DNA of 7,409 bases, taken from positions 1-7,409 of the forward strand of contig WJJB01000326.1 in assembly GCA_014729935.1 (NCBI GenBank), in the 5' to 3' direction. Source of the stretch: Candidatus Bathyarchaeota archaeon (GTDB lineage: Archaea; Asgardarchaeota; Lokiarchaeia; Sigyniarchaeales; Sigyniarchaeaceae). The notes beneath the pieces are model-generated. The model ran no database searches and was not told the origin of the DNA. It saw nothing but the letters and a program-made list of their open reading frames with translations. Positions within the stretch are counted from its first letter, which is position 1. Each line of letters starts with the position of its first letter. Positions 1 through 6,713 of the stretch are shown here, piece after piece. A program made the translations under genes and the position numbers.

Positions 1-1621
1 AACTAGTGGGCAGGATCAACGAGGTCAACAGGATCACGGCTTCTAATAAGAATAATCCAAAGGATGCGGCGATGATGAGTGCGTACTTCCCTATCTTCAT
101 TCTGGCATCCACGATGAAGAGCGTGAAACGCCTATTGAGCTTACCAAACAGGGCTGCATACATCACCAAGAGCACGGCTACCAATCCAGGAATGAGAGAA
201 AGCACTGCTGCTTGCATCAAAAGGAAACTTCCCAAATCGTTCACTGCAAACGATATTAGGATAGTATTGATGGCGAACCCTGGAAGGATGTTGAGGATCA
301 TCACCAAGAATCTCGACCTGTAAATTTGCTTTCCGTGAATTGGTAACGAGGAGAATAAACCCCCGACCGACTCCTCCGCGCCTGATATAGCCATGTGGGA
401 GAAGAATGGCAAAATACCCGTGTAGGTATTCGGTGAGATGAATGCAGTGAAGATATCCAAAGTACCACCACTGGTAAACAGCAACGGCACGGATGCAAAA
501 AGTGGCATGATGAGCGTGATCAAGAAGTACGTGAGATTTCCGAAATCCCGTGTCATGTTTAGTAAATTCGTTTTCACGAGAGTGGTCATTGGCTTGCTAA
601 TCTCCACGTTGATCTCTTCAATTGAAACCTTGGCACGTCTTGAATCCCCTGCCAATTCATCCACGCCGACCATTTGAGATAATGATGCCAAGCTTGACCT
701 GTAGAGGTAAACCGACAGGATGACCAACAGTAAAAAGGCAACAATAATGATTGCAAGACTTGTGGGGGGTATGAGCATGCCCTTCATCAATGTAACAGAT
801 ACAAGATATGCACTACTAAAAGGAAACAGCAAGAACGGTAAGATGACATTATATATCGCAAGGCTTTCCCCTGCGGCCATGGCTTTAGCAAATAGGGAAT
901 CAACGAAATCCAGCAGGAACGAAAAAGCGAACGATGCGACCATGAGAGACATAAAATAACCCACGTAAAATGCCACTCGCAAGATCACTTGTCCGCGGGA
1001 TGATGCCCCCGTCTTGAGTATTTTCCTGGCTATCACGTCACTTACCTTGATTTGGACGAACAAGGCAAAGGCGATGTTGGTGGCGCTTCCTGCAAGAGTC
1101 ACCAGTAGCATCGTGAAGGATCCCGTGACGATAACCGAAACTACGGGAAGCGAAACAAGCATTACGATGATTTCAACCATGTTGATGCGGAGGAAGGTGA
1201 GTATTACGAGCTTGGAAAGATCGGCGGTGGAAATCGGCAAACTTTTCAAGAACTTGAATGCACTTCCGTCCACCAAGGCAATGATACTCATGAGCTTGAA
1301 CGTCATGATGAATAGGAATTGCATGGCGTGATAGATACCGAAAGATAGAGCAAGAGCCAATAGCGCGCCTTGCACGTTCCCAGGAGTGAGAGTTATCGTC
1401 GAGTATATTGCCAACGCACGATAGGGGACAAAGGTGAGTAATGCCAAGAAGATGGAAACCACGATGGTTTGTACCGTGTTGTTTATCTTGGCTGCCCGGA
1501 CCTGTTTCTTGTACTTTTCGATCAATCGAGATTGCTGCGAGCCAGCCATCTGGATCTGGGAGAGCATGAAGACCTCGTTGCTTATCTTGCCTGTCGTCTT
1601 CCAGAGCTCAATGGTATTCAT
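1..1621 (-). CDS. ABC-2 type transporter permease, 3' end cut off by the window edge
   Basis: This is the membrane subunit of an ABC exporter, paired with the ATPase gene just upstream. The reading frame runs without a stop from the ATG at 1621 to the left edge (540 complete codons, the last at 2-4), so the C-terminus is missing. The first ~48 residues are charged and cytoplasmic. Hydrophobic segments follow at roughly 50-70, 84-114, 138-165, 168-190, 212-238, 256-278 and 284-306. A hydrophilic linker (about 310-350) comes next, then segments at about 362-382, 388-410, 435-460, 464-492 and 512-537. Two short loops look alike, one with SLPI at 127-130 and one with SLPI at 425-428, as expected for two fused ABC-2 halves. 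The start lies 2 bp after the ATPase stop with no Shine-Dalgarno sequence, so translation is probably coupled. The substrate cannot be predicted. The family assignment rests on topology, the LPI loops and the neighbour rather than on a catalytic motif. Confidence 0.85.
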   Translation of the reverse strand, partial: MNTIELWKTTGKISNEVFMLSQIQMAGSQQSRLIEKYKKQVRAAKINNTVQTIVVSIFLALLTFVPYRALAIYSTITLTPGNVQGALLALALSFGIYHAMQFLFIMTFKLMSIIALVDGSAFKFLKSLPISTADLSKLVILTFLRINMVEIIVMLVSLPVVSVIVTGSFTMLLVTLAGSATNIAFALFVQIKVSDVIARKILKTGASSRGQVILRVAFYVGYFMSLMVASFAFSFLLDFVDSLFAKAMAAGESLAIYNVILPFLLFPFSSAYLVSVTLMKGMLIPPTSLAIIIVAFLLLVILSVYLYRSSLASLSQMVGVDELAGDSRRAKVSIEEINVEISKPMTTLVKTNLLNMTRDFGNLTYFLITLIMPLFASVPLLFTSGGTLDIFTAFISPNTYTGILPFFSHMAISGAEESVGGLFSSLPIHGKQIYRSRFLVMILNILPGFAINTILISFAVNDLGSFLLMQAAVLSLIPGLVAVLLVMYAALFGKLNRRFTLFIVDARMKIGKYALIIAASFGLFLLEAVILLTSLILPTS

Positions 1622-1623
1622 GA

Positions 1624-2454
1624 TTAATTCAGCTCGCTTGGCTTGGATGCATGGTAGGATGCTCGCAGGGAATCAACGACTGATTTCACGTCCTTGTCTT
1701 GCTCGGTGAGCTTGAGATACACGTCTTCAAGATTTGCACCCGCGGCATCAGCATAGGATTGTAGCTCGTTCAATGTACCTTCGGCAACCATTTTTCCCTT
1801 GTTGATGATACCAATCTTGTCACATAATTCCGAGGCTTGTTCCATGATATGGGTCGAGAGCAGGATGGACCCTCCCTCTTCTACATGTATTTTGAGGATA
1901 TCCTTTACAATCCTGCTTGTTTTTGCATCAAGCCCCGCGAGCGGTTCATCCATGATGAGTAATGGTGGGTCATGAATGAGGGCGGAAATGATTTGCATTT
2001 TTTGCTTATTTCCCTTTGATAAAGTGACGATAGCTGATTTGTAATACTGCAACGCATCTAATGACGTCACCAAGCTCTTTGCCTTGCTTGTTGCTCCTTC
2101 CGCATCGAGCTTCCGAATGGATGCGATGAAATTGAACAATTCCTCTGGCGTCATGGATTTATACAACATGGGCTCCTCGCTAACATAACCGATCTCGCCT
2201 TTTACTCTTTCAGGCGACACGGTGGGATCAAGCCCAAGCACCCGGATGGATCCTTCCTGCAAGGATAGCAATCCCATAATGCATTTAATCGTGGTGGTCT
2301 TTCCTGCACCATTTGGTCCTAATAACCCGTAAATCTCTCCCTTTTTCACGGAAAAGGTAAGTCCATCAACTGCCTTCACTTCGCCGAAATGCTTTTTCAA
2401 ATCAACGACGTCGAGTATACCATTCCATCCCTTTTTCTTGTTCTCCTCATGCAT
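1624..2454 (-). CDS. ABC transporter ATP-binding protein (ABC-2 exporter type)
   Basis: This 276-residue cytoplasmic ATPase powers the permease encoded 2 bp downstream. Its motifs in order are: Walker A GPNGAGKTT at 46-54 (K52); the Q-loop region GYVSEEP at 89-95, where Glu stands in the usual Gln position; a signature LSKGNKQK at 145-152 in place of LSGGQ; Walker B LLIMDEP at 165-171 with catalytic E170; the D-loop AGLD at 173-176; and the switch His H202 in LSTHIME. The E-type Q-loop and the LSKG signature are typical of the DrrA/NatA/CcmA-like ATPases that serve ABC-2 permeases. These work in drug, lipid, sodium or polysaccharide export, so substrate is unknown. Length is normal for the family. 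The start ATG at 2454 is the only good in-frame start before the conserved region (first core residues LDVVDLKKHFG at 14-24); a second ATG at 2450 is out of frame. No Shine-Dalgarno sequence is visible. Confidence 0.96.
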   Translation of the reverse strand: MHEENKKKGWNGILDVVDLKKHFGEVKAVDGLTFSVKKGEIYGLLGPNGAGKTTTIKCIMGLLSLQEGSIRVLGLDPTVSPERVKGEIGYVSEEPMLYKSMTPEELFNFIASIRKLDAEGATSKAKSLVTSLDALQYYKSAIVTLSKGNKQKMQIISALIHDPPLLIMDEPLAGLDAKTSRIVKDILKIHVEEGGSILLSTHIMEQASELCDKIGIINKGKMVAEGTLNELQSYADAAGANLEDVYLKLTEQDKDVKSVVDSLRASYHASKPSELN

Positions 2455-2490
2455 GCGAGTTCAACACCGCTATTTCACGGATATGAACGG

Positions 2491-2509
2491 GATCAATATA
2501 ATAAAAATA
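2491..2509 (-). promoter_or_regulatory. Possible archaeal TATA box for the ABC transporter operon
   Basis: On the minus strand the spacer reads TATTTTTATTATATTGATC here, the most AT-rich stretch between the two genes. Its centre lies about 46 nt before the ATPase ATG at 2454. With the usual archaeal spacing of about 25 nt from TATA box to start of transcription, the leader would be about 20 nt long. The same tract could instead serve as the T-rich terminator of the upstream Fe-S gene, or as both. Confidence 0.35.
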
Positions 2510-2510
2510 G
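2495..2510 (-). terminator. T-rich tract after the Fe-S protein gene, possible terminator
   Basis: Beginning about 9 nt after the TAG stop of the Fe-S gene, the minus strand carries CTATTTTTATTATATT, with a run of five T at 2503-2507. Archaeal termination often needs only a U-rich stretch, so this could end the Fe-S transcript. No hairpin precedes it. It overlaps the TATA-like sequence proposed for the next operon. Confidence 0.3.
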
Positions 2511-2519
2511 AGTGGTTTT

Positions 2520-3689
2520 CTAACGGGCTAACTCGTCAACCAAGGAACTAAGATCTATCAAGCGAATCTCGGATGCCATGTTCTTGATGGCATCCCCGAT
2601 ATTTCTTTCGCAAAAGGGGCAACATGTCACGAGCGTGCTGGTTCCCGTTTGGACTGCTTCCCGAACACGTTCCTTTGCCGTCTCGATGGCAAAATCCTTG
2701 AACGCGCTTTTCACGCCAGCACCTGCCCCACAACACCAAGCATTTTCCCTGTTCCTGCCCATTTCAACGAGCTCGATACCAGGCAGTTTTTTCAACACGT
2801 TCCTGGGAGCCTCATAAATACCACCATGGCGCGCGAGGTGGCATGGATCGTGATACGTAACTTCCAACCTGCCACCTGCAGGTTTTGAAATATTCAATTT
2901 ACTAAGATTCGTTTCAAGAAATTCTGAAAAATGCATCACCTTAAACGGGAGATTCATGCCAAGCCTCTCGGGATATTCCTTTGCAAGGGTGCGATAGCAA
3001 CCCGCGCAAGAGGTAAGTACCACACTTGCCCCTGACTCTGTAATGAGATTGACGTTATGGGTGGCAACATCACGTGCCTCCTTTATCTGCCCCGTGGTCA
3101 GCAATGGGGATCCACAACAATATTCATCCTTGAGGATACCAAAATCAATATCCATCTTTTCCAGCAGAGAAACCGTATGGCGAACCACTTCCCTTTCCCT
3201 GTATGCTCCAGTGCATCCGACAAAGTACATGATCTCTGCTTGATCCTTGACATGAGATTCCAACCAATGAGCAGTGAATCGCTCTGAGTGATTGCCATTG
3301 TAAGGGTTATGCTGCTGCTTCACTGCTTCCTTGAATTTCTCGTGAGCAGGCATGGGGCCGTATCCCTGCTGGATCGCTTCCATCCTGAGTGCCTCGAATA
3401 TGTCGATCAAGTGATCCCCGATATCTTGCTCGCATTGATATTCGCAATTTCCACACAGAATGCAAGAAAAAACCTTTTCAGCTACCGTATCGCTCCATTC
3501 TAATGAACCTTCGAGAATACCCCGCGCCATGAGGGCTTTCCCACTTGCCCAGTATGGTTCGAACATGTAATAATTGCCAGCCGGGCAGCATTCCCGGTAA
3601 TCCCTGAAAATGAACTTGCACGAGTTGCAGCGAGCACAGATGTATATCCAGTCCTTTACGTTTTCCAGCTTGGATGCGGTCATGGACAT
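2520..3689 (-). CDS. HdrD/GlpC-like (Fe-S)-binding protein with two CCG domains
   Basis: This 389-residue electron-transfer protein belongs to the HdrD/GlpC/GlcF group. The N-terminal part is a di-cluster ferredoxin module: C18, C21, C24 and C35-Pro for one [4Fe-4S] site (with an extra C34), and C76, C79, C82 and C86 for the other. Two complete cysteine-rich CCG domains follow. The first has C159, C191-C192, C228 and C231; the second has C283, C319-C320, C357 and C360. Spacings (31 then 35 residues; 35 then 36) match the CCG pattern that in HdrB/HdrD binds an active-site [4Fe-4S] cluster. No membrane segment or signal peptide is seen. Relatives act with a flavoprotein (glycolate, lactate or glycerol-3-phosphate oxidation) or with HdrE as a heterodisulfide reductase; neither partner lies in this window, so substrate is open. 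ATG codons at 3689 and 3683 are both possible starts. A structured 114-bp spacer separates it from the upstream pump gene. Confidence 0.9.
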   Translation of the reverse strand: MSMTASKLENVKDWIYICARCNSCKFIFRDYRECCPAGNYYMFEPYWASGKALMARGILEGSLEWSDTVAEKVFSCILCGNCEYQCEQDIGDHLIDIFEALRMEAIQQGYGPMPAHEKFKEAVKQQHNPYNGNHSERFTAHWLESHVKDQAEIMYFVGCTGAYREREVVRHTVSLLEKMDIDFGILKDEYCCGSPLLTTGQIKEARDVATHNVNLITESGASVVLTSCAGCYRTLAKEYPERLGMNLPFKVMHFSEFLETNLSKLNISKPAGGRLEVTYHDPCHLARHGGIYEAPRNVLKKLPGIELVEMGRNRENAWCCGAGAGVKSAFKDFAIETAKERVREAVQTGTSTLVTCCPFCERNIGDAIKNMASEIRLIDLSSLVDELAR

Positions 3690-3695
3690 GAGCTC

Positions 3696-3776
3696 TTTAA
3701 TGGGTTAATGGTATGCTGGTCCATTGCTTGGTTACGCAATGAATCGACATTCGCTATTCATCTCATCACCATTAAA
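3696..3776 (-). repeat. Nested inverted repeats in the spacer before the Fe-S gene
   Basis: The outer arms are TTAATGGT (3705-3712) and ACCATTAA (3768-3775), a perfect 8-bp inverted repeat. A second TTTAATGG at 3696-3703 can pair equally with 3769-3776, so the near arm is duplicated with a period of 8. Two inner hairpins lie inside: CATTGC (3722-3727) with GCAATG (3736-3741), and ATGAAT (3739-3744) with ATTCAT (3756-3761). The inner hairpins share three bases, so they compete. The repeats are visible directly; any RNA or operator role is inference. Confidence 0.45.
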
Positions 3777-3798
3777 AACTTTCCCCGCATGTGGGATA
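3774..3798 (-). terminator. Possible hairpin and T-run terminator after the P-type ATPase
   Basis: Just 6 nt beyond the ATPase stop codon the minus strand reads TCCC, a 7-nt loop, GGGA (arms 3793-3796 and 3782-3785). It then has a few bases followed by five T (3774-3778). A short GC stem plus T-run is terminator-like. The stem is only 4 bp, and the T-run overlaps the outer arm of the inverted repeats in this spacer and could also be read as a TATA-like box. Confidence 0.35.
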
Positions 3799-3803
3799 AT
3801 TCA

Positions 3804-6599
3804 TCAGGTCCTTGATGCAACCCGGGGCATCCATTTCATTGAATTCCACGCTTGTCCAGCAATATAAGGTATAGAGCTACAAGGCAAGAGGATCATCCAC
3901 CCGATCAAGCCGGGATCGTGAGTACTTAAAACAACCGTTAAACCTGGAAGATACGTTGCACTGAAGAGCAATCCCGTGCATCCAAGTAACGCAAACCAGA
4001 CGTACTTGTTTTCAGTGATTTCATTCCTGAAAAAGGATGAACCCTTTTCTCGCATGTTGAACACATGCCAAAGCTGTGCAAATCCCAGTGTCAAGAACGA
4101 TATAGTCACGCTGGTTTCGCTTGAAAATGATGCCAAGTTGGTGGCCACGAGATAAGCTCCCAAGGTACTGGCGGTGATGACCGTGGCGTACATGGCTATA
4201 CCTATCCATGAATTCTTATCCAAGAGCGGTTCATTCAAATCACGTGGCTCTCGCTCGAGGATATCTTCTGAGCCCCTTCCCGCGCTAAGTGCAAAGGCAG
4301 GAAAAATGTCCGTTATCATGTTCAAGTAAAGGATTTGCAAGGGGGTGATGGGAAGGGTGAATCCAACAAGCATTGCAATGAAAATCACCAATATTTCGCT
4401 CATGTTGCACGAGAGCAAGTAATAAATGAATTTCTTGATGTTATCAACAATGATCCTGCCTTGATTTACCGCTTCTACTATGGTCGTGAAATTATCATCT
4501 TCCAGAATCATGTCCGATGCCTCCCTTGCTACTTGAGTACCCCGTTGGCCCATGGCAATCCCGATATCTGCTTGCTCTAAAGCAGGTGCATCATTAACGC
4601 CATCTCCCGTCATTGCCACGATTTCTCCCCTTTCCTGAAGCCGTTTCACGAGATTTAATTTTTGCTTGGGTTCGACCCGGTAATAGATCTTTCCCGAGAA
4701 ATTGTCATTATCCAAATCATTGGAATCATCACTGGTATCATCCAGCACGCTCCCATGAAGTACTTTAGTTTCTTCCGTGGAATCATCAATGATATCCAAG
4801 GTTTTGCCGATATTACGTGCTGTCTCACCTTGATCACCGGTAATCATGATGATGCGAATCCCTGCATTTTTGCATTTAGCGATTGAAGGTTGCACTTCCA
4901 TCCTTGGGGGATCAAGCAAGGCTACGAGACCCAAGTACGTGAGGTCTTCGTATGGGTATGTGTCCAAGTCCTGCACGGTTCTTTTTGCCACAGCGATCAC
5001 GCGAAAACCCTGCTTGGCCAAATTTTTATTATCATCAAGCATGTGCTCGACTTCATCACGGGAGAGTGATTCTTGGCCGTTTTTTGTCATCACGTGAGAG
5101 CAGGCATCCAACACGGACTTTGGAGCACCCTTCACGGCAATCCTGTAGGAATCATCTTCCATTTCATTAAACGTAGCCATGAGTTTCAATGTTGGATCAA
5201 ATGATTCCTCCCTACGTTCGGGATACTCTTCCATCAGCTTGGTTCTTTTCATTCCAGCCTTTTCACCTGCAACCAGCAAGGCGACTTCCATCGGATCCCC
5301 AATGTACTCTTGAATATGATCATCTCCCTCATCATTCCCAGTGCTGGGATCATGATTACCAGTTGCCATTCTCGCATTATTGCATAGCACGACGGATAGC
5401 AATAGTTCGTGCAAGGAATCAAGTTCACGTGGATCAATGGAATCATCATTCACCGTTAAATACCCATATTCTCCATCTTTTACATCTTCCACGTCAACAA
5501 CGCGATCGCTAAGCATGAGTTTCCTGACCGTCATCTTATTTTCTGTTAGCGTGCCAGTCTTATCCGTGCAAATCACATCGGTAGATCCAAGGGTTTCCAC
5601 AGAGGAAAGCTTATTGACCAAGGCATTTTTCTTGGCCATCTTCCACATGCCACGTGCCAAGGTGATGGTTGCCACGATAGGTAATCCCTCGGGGACCGTT
5701 GCAACCGCAAGGGCGATGGCAGCCTCCAACATGACGATGATGGGATTTCCTTGGAAGATACCCATGACACCAACAATTGCAGAGATAATCAAGGTTAGCC
5801 AGACGAGTTTCCTGCCGAGGGATTGCAGTCGTCTTTCAAGTGGGGTGCGTTTTTCTTGCTTTGCCTCCTTTACCATGGTGGAGATTTGACCGATTTCCGT
5901 ATCCATGCCCGTGGCGATGACTATGGCTTTGCAGGATCCCCGGGTAACATGCGTGTTCTTGTATATCATGCATGTTCTCTCGGCAAGTACCGTTTCTTCA
6001 TCTACGGAATTCGCGTGTTTCCTGACAGGCACGGATTCGCCGGTGAGAATAGATTCATCCACCTTTAATCTTGATTCTTCCAAGATTCGCGCATCTGCTG
6101 GCACGATCATGCCCGCTTCAAGGCTCAGGAGGTCACCTGGAACGATTTCACGAGCCAAGATTTCTTTCAAGTTCCCATTCCTGATCACCACGGTTTCCAT
6201 GCTCGTCGATTGCTCCAGAGCTTCCATCTTGCGAACCGCCTTCAGTTCAGTGAAGAATCCCAGGGCAGTGTTAATGATCACGACAATGAATATGCTGATG
6301 CCTTCCAAGATCTTGTCGAAGACAAGGGAAATGACACCGCCAGCGATTAGAAGAATGGTGAGTACGTTTTTTAACTGGTGGACAAGGATGGAAACTAGGC
6401 TCTTGCTTTCCGCTTGCTCAAGAAGATTCTTGCCCCATTTTTTCAATCTATCCCGCGCTTCACGCTCTTCCAAGCCATTTTTCCCATCAGTAGCCAATTC
6501 ATCTTCGATCTCATTAATTTGCCTTGACCATGGGTTCTTCAATGAATTTTTCCCACCTTGGGGTGAATTCGCATTGCTTCTCACGCCGGGGTTGCTCAT
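3804..6599 (-). CDS. P2-type cation-transporting ATPase (calcium-pump-like)
   Basis: This 931-residue membrane pump couples ATP hydrolysis to cation export through a phospho-aspartate. It is full length, with a cytoplasmic N-domain (about 20-65) and ten predicted membrane helices: M1-M2 near 70-118, M3-M4 near 263-310, M5-M6 near 722-772, and M7-M10 from 797 to 917. The motifs are: TGES at 186-189 (actuator), PEGLP at 303-307 in M4, DKTGT with phosphorylated D346, KGAP at 490-493 (ATP binding), DPPR at 563-566, TGDQ at 587-590, and TGDGVNDAP at 664-672. Candidate ion ligands are E304 (M4), N732 and E735 (M5), and N760, T763 and D764 (M6). These match SERCA E309, N768, E771, N796, T799 and D800. 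In M8 the SERCA Glu seems replaced by Q842. Ca2+ is the best guess; Na+, Mn2+ or other ions are possible. Two Asp-rich inserts (about 413-430 and 603-634) interrupt the cytoplasmic domains. The gene is divergent from the DUF89 gene. Confidence 0.95.
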   Translation of the reverse strand: MSNPGVRSNANSPQGGKNSLKNPWSRQINEIEDELATDGKNGLEEREARDRLKKWGKNLLEQAESKSLVSILVHQLKNVLTILLIAGGVISLVFDKILEGISIFIVVIINTALGFFTELKAVRKMEALEQSTSMETVVIRNGNLKEILAREIVPGDLLSLEAGMIVPADARILEESRLKVDESILTGESVPVRKHANSVDEETVLAERTCMIYKNTHVTRGSCKAIVIATGMDTEIGQISTMVKEAKQEKRTPLERRLQSLGRKLVWLTLIISAIVGVMGIFQGNPIIVMLEAAIALAVATVPEGLPIVATITLARGMWKMAKKNALVNKLSSVETLGSTDVICTDKTGTLTENKMTVRKLMLSDRVVDVEDVKDGEYGYLTVNDDSIDPRELDSLHELLLSVVLCNNARMATGNHDPSTGNDEGDDHIQEYIGDPMEVALLVAGEKAGMKRTKLMEEYPERREESFDPTLKLMATFNEMEDDSYRIAVKGAPKSVLDACSHVMTKNGQESLSRDEVEHMLDDNKNLAKQGFRVIAVAKRTVQDLDTYPYEDLTYLGLVALLDPPRMEVQPSIAKCKNAGIRIIMITGDQGETARNIGKTLDIIDDSTEETKVLHGSVLDDTSDDSNDLDNDNFSGKIYYRVEPKQKLNLVKRLQERGEIVAMTGDGVNDAPALEQADIGIAMGQRGTQVAREASDMILEDDNFTTIVEAVNQGRIIVDNIKKFIYYLLSCNMSEILVIFIAMLVGFTLPITPLQILYLNMITDIFPAFALSAGRGSEDILEREPRDLNEPLLDKNSWIGIAMYATVITASTLGAYLVATNLASFSSETSVTISFLTLGFAQLWHVFNMREKGSSFFRNEITENKYVWFALLGCTGLLFSATYLPGLTVVLSTHDPGLIGWMILLPCSSIPYIAGQAWNSMKWMPRVASRT

Positions 6600-6628
6600 C
6601 CTGCTCGGGGTACAATAGATCCAACTTT

Positions 6629-6660
6629 ACATTTAAACTCTCCAGTTAACGTTCAAATGC
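6629..6660. repeat. Imperfect inverted repeat over the pump promoter
   Basis: The arms are ACATTTAAAC (6629-6638) and GTTCAAATGC (6651-6660), which pair at 8 of 10 positions across a 12-nt centre. The left arm overlaps the TATA-like box of the pump gene. The centre also contains AACGTT (6648-6653). This is a plausible operator, but AT-rich DNA gives such matches by chance. Confidence 0.3.
6631..6639 (-). promoter_or_regulatory. Possible TATA box for the P-type ATPase gene
   Basis: The minus strand carries AGTTTAAAT here, about 35 nt upstream of the ATG at 6599. Archaeal TATA boxes lie about 25 nt before the transcription start, which would give a leader of only about 8-11 nt. That agrees with the lack of a Shine-Dalgarno sequence at this start. 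Confidence 0.45.
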
Positions 6661-6662
6661 TA

Positions 6663-6674
6663 CCACCGTGGTGG
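6663..6674. repeat. GC-rich palindrome between divergent promoters
   Basis: CCACC-GT-GGTGG is an inverted repeat with 5-bp arms and a 2-bp centre. It stands between the two TATA-like boxes, about 10 bp upstream of the one for the DUF89 gene, where an archaeal regulator could affect either promoter. It is too short to be certain. Confidence 0.35.
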
Positions 6675-6683
6675 ATATTCTAG

Positions 6684-6692
6684 TTTATTAAT
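6684..6692 (+). promoter_or_regulatory. Possible TATA box for the DUF89 gene, leaderless arrangement
   Basis: TTTATTAAT begins 30 nt before the ATG at 6714, and the centre of its TTTATTA core lies about 27 nt upstream. That is the normal archaeal distance to the transcription start, so the mRNA would begin at or next to the start codon. No Shine-Dalgarno sequence lies before the ATG, consistent with a leaderless transcript. Confidence 0.5.
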
Positions 6693-6713
6693 CGATCATG
6701 CATTCTTGCACCC

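Noticed and set aside
6..1331. Several plus-strand frames of 79-105 codons
   Set aside because: All lie opposite the permease, whose minus-strand frame is open for 540 codons with a clear pattern of membrane helices. The plus-strand products lack motifs.
2578..3503. Plus-strand frames of 66-79 codons opposite the Fe-S gene
   Set aside because: They are antisense to conserved cysteine motifs and show no family resemblance.
5380..5889. 169-codon open frame on the plus strand
   Set aside because: It is antisense to the pump's M4 and phosphorylation region (PEGLP, DKTGT). The composition is Ser/Thr-rich without a domain, so it is a shadow frame.
3804..6599. Possibility that the pump is a heavy-metal (P1B) or potassium (KdpB) type
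   Set aside because: There is no CPC or similar metal motif in M4, no N-terminal CxxC metal domain and no Kdp partners. M4 has PEGLP and ten helices, which is the P2 pattern.
5905..6618. 237-codon open frame on the plus strand
   Set aside because: It lies wholly opposite the conserved N-terminal third of the pump gene. Its product is Ser/Arg/Met-rich with no recognisable motif, as expected from an antisense shadow.
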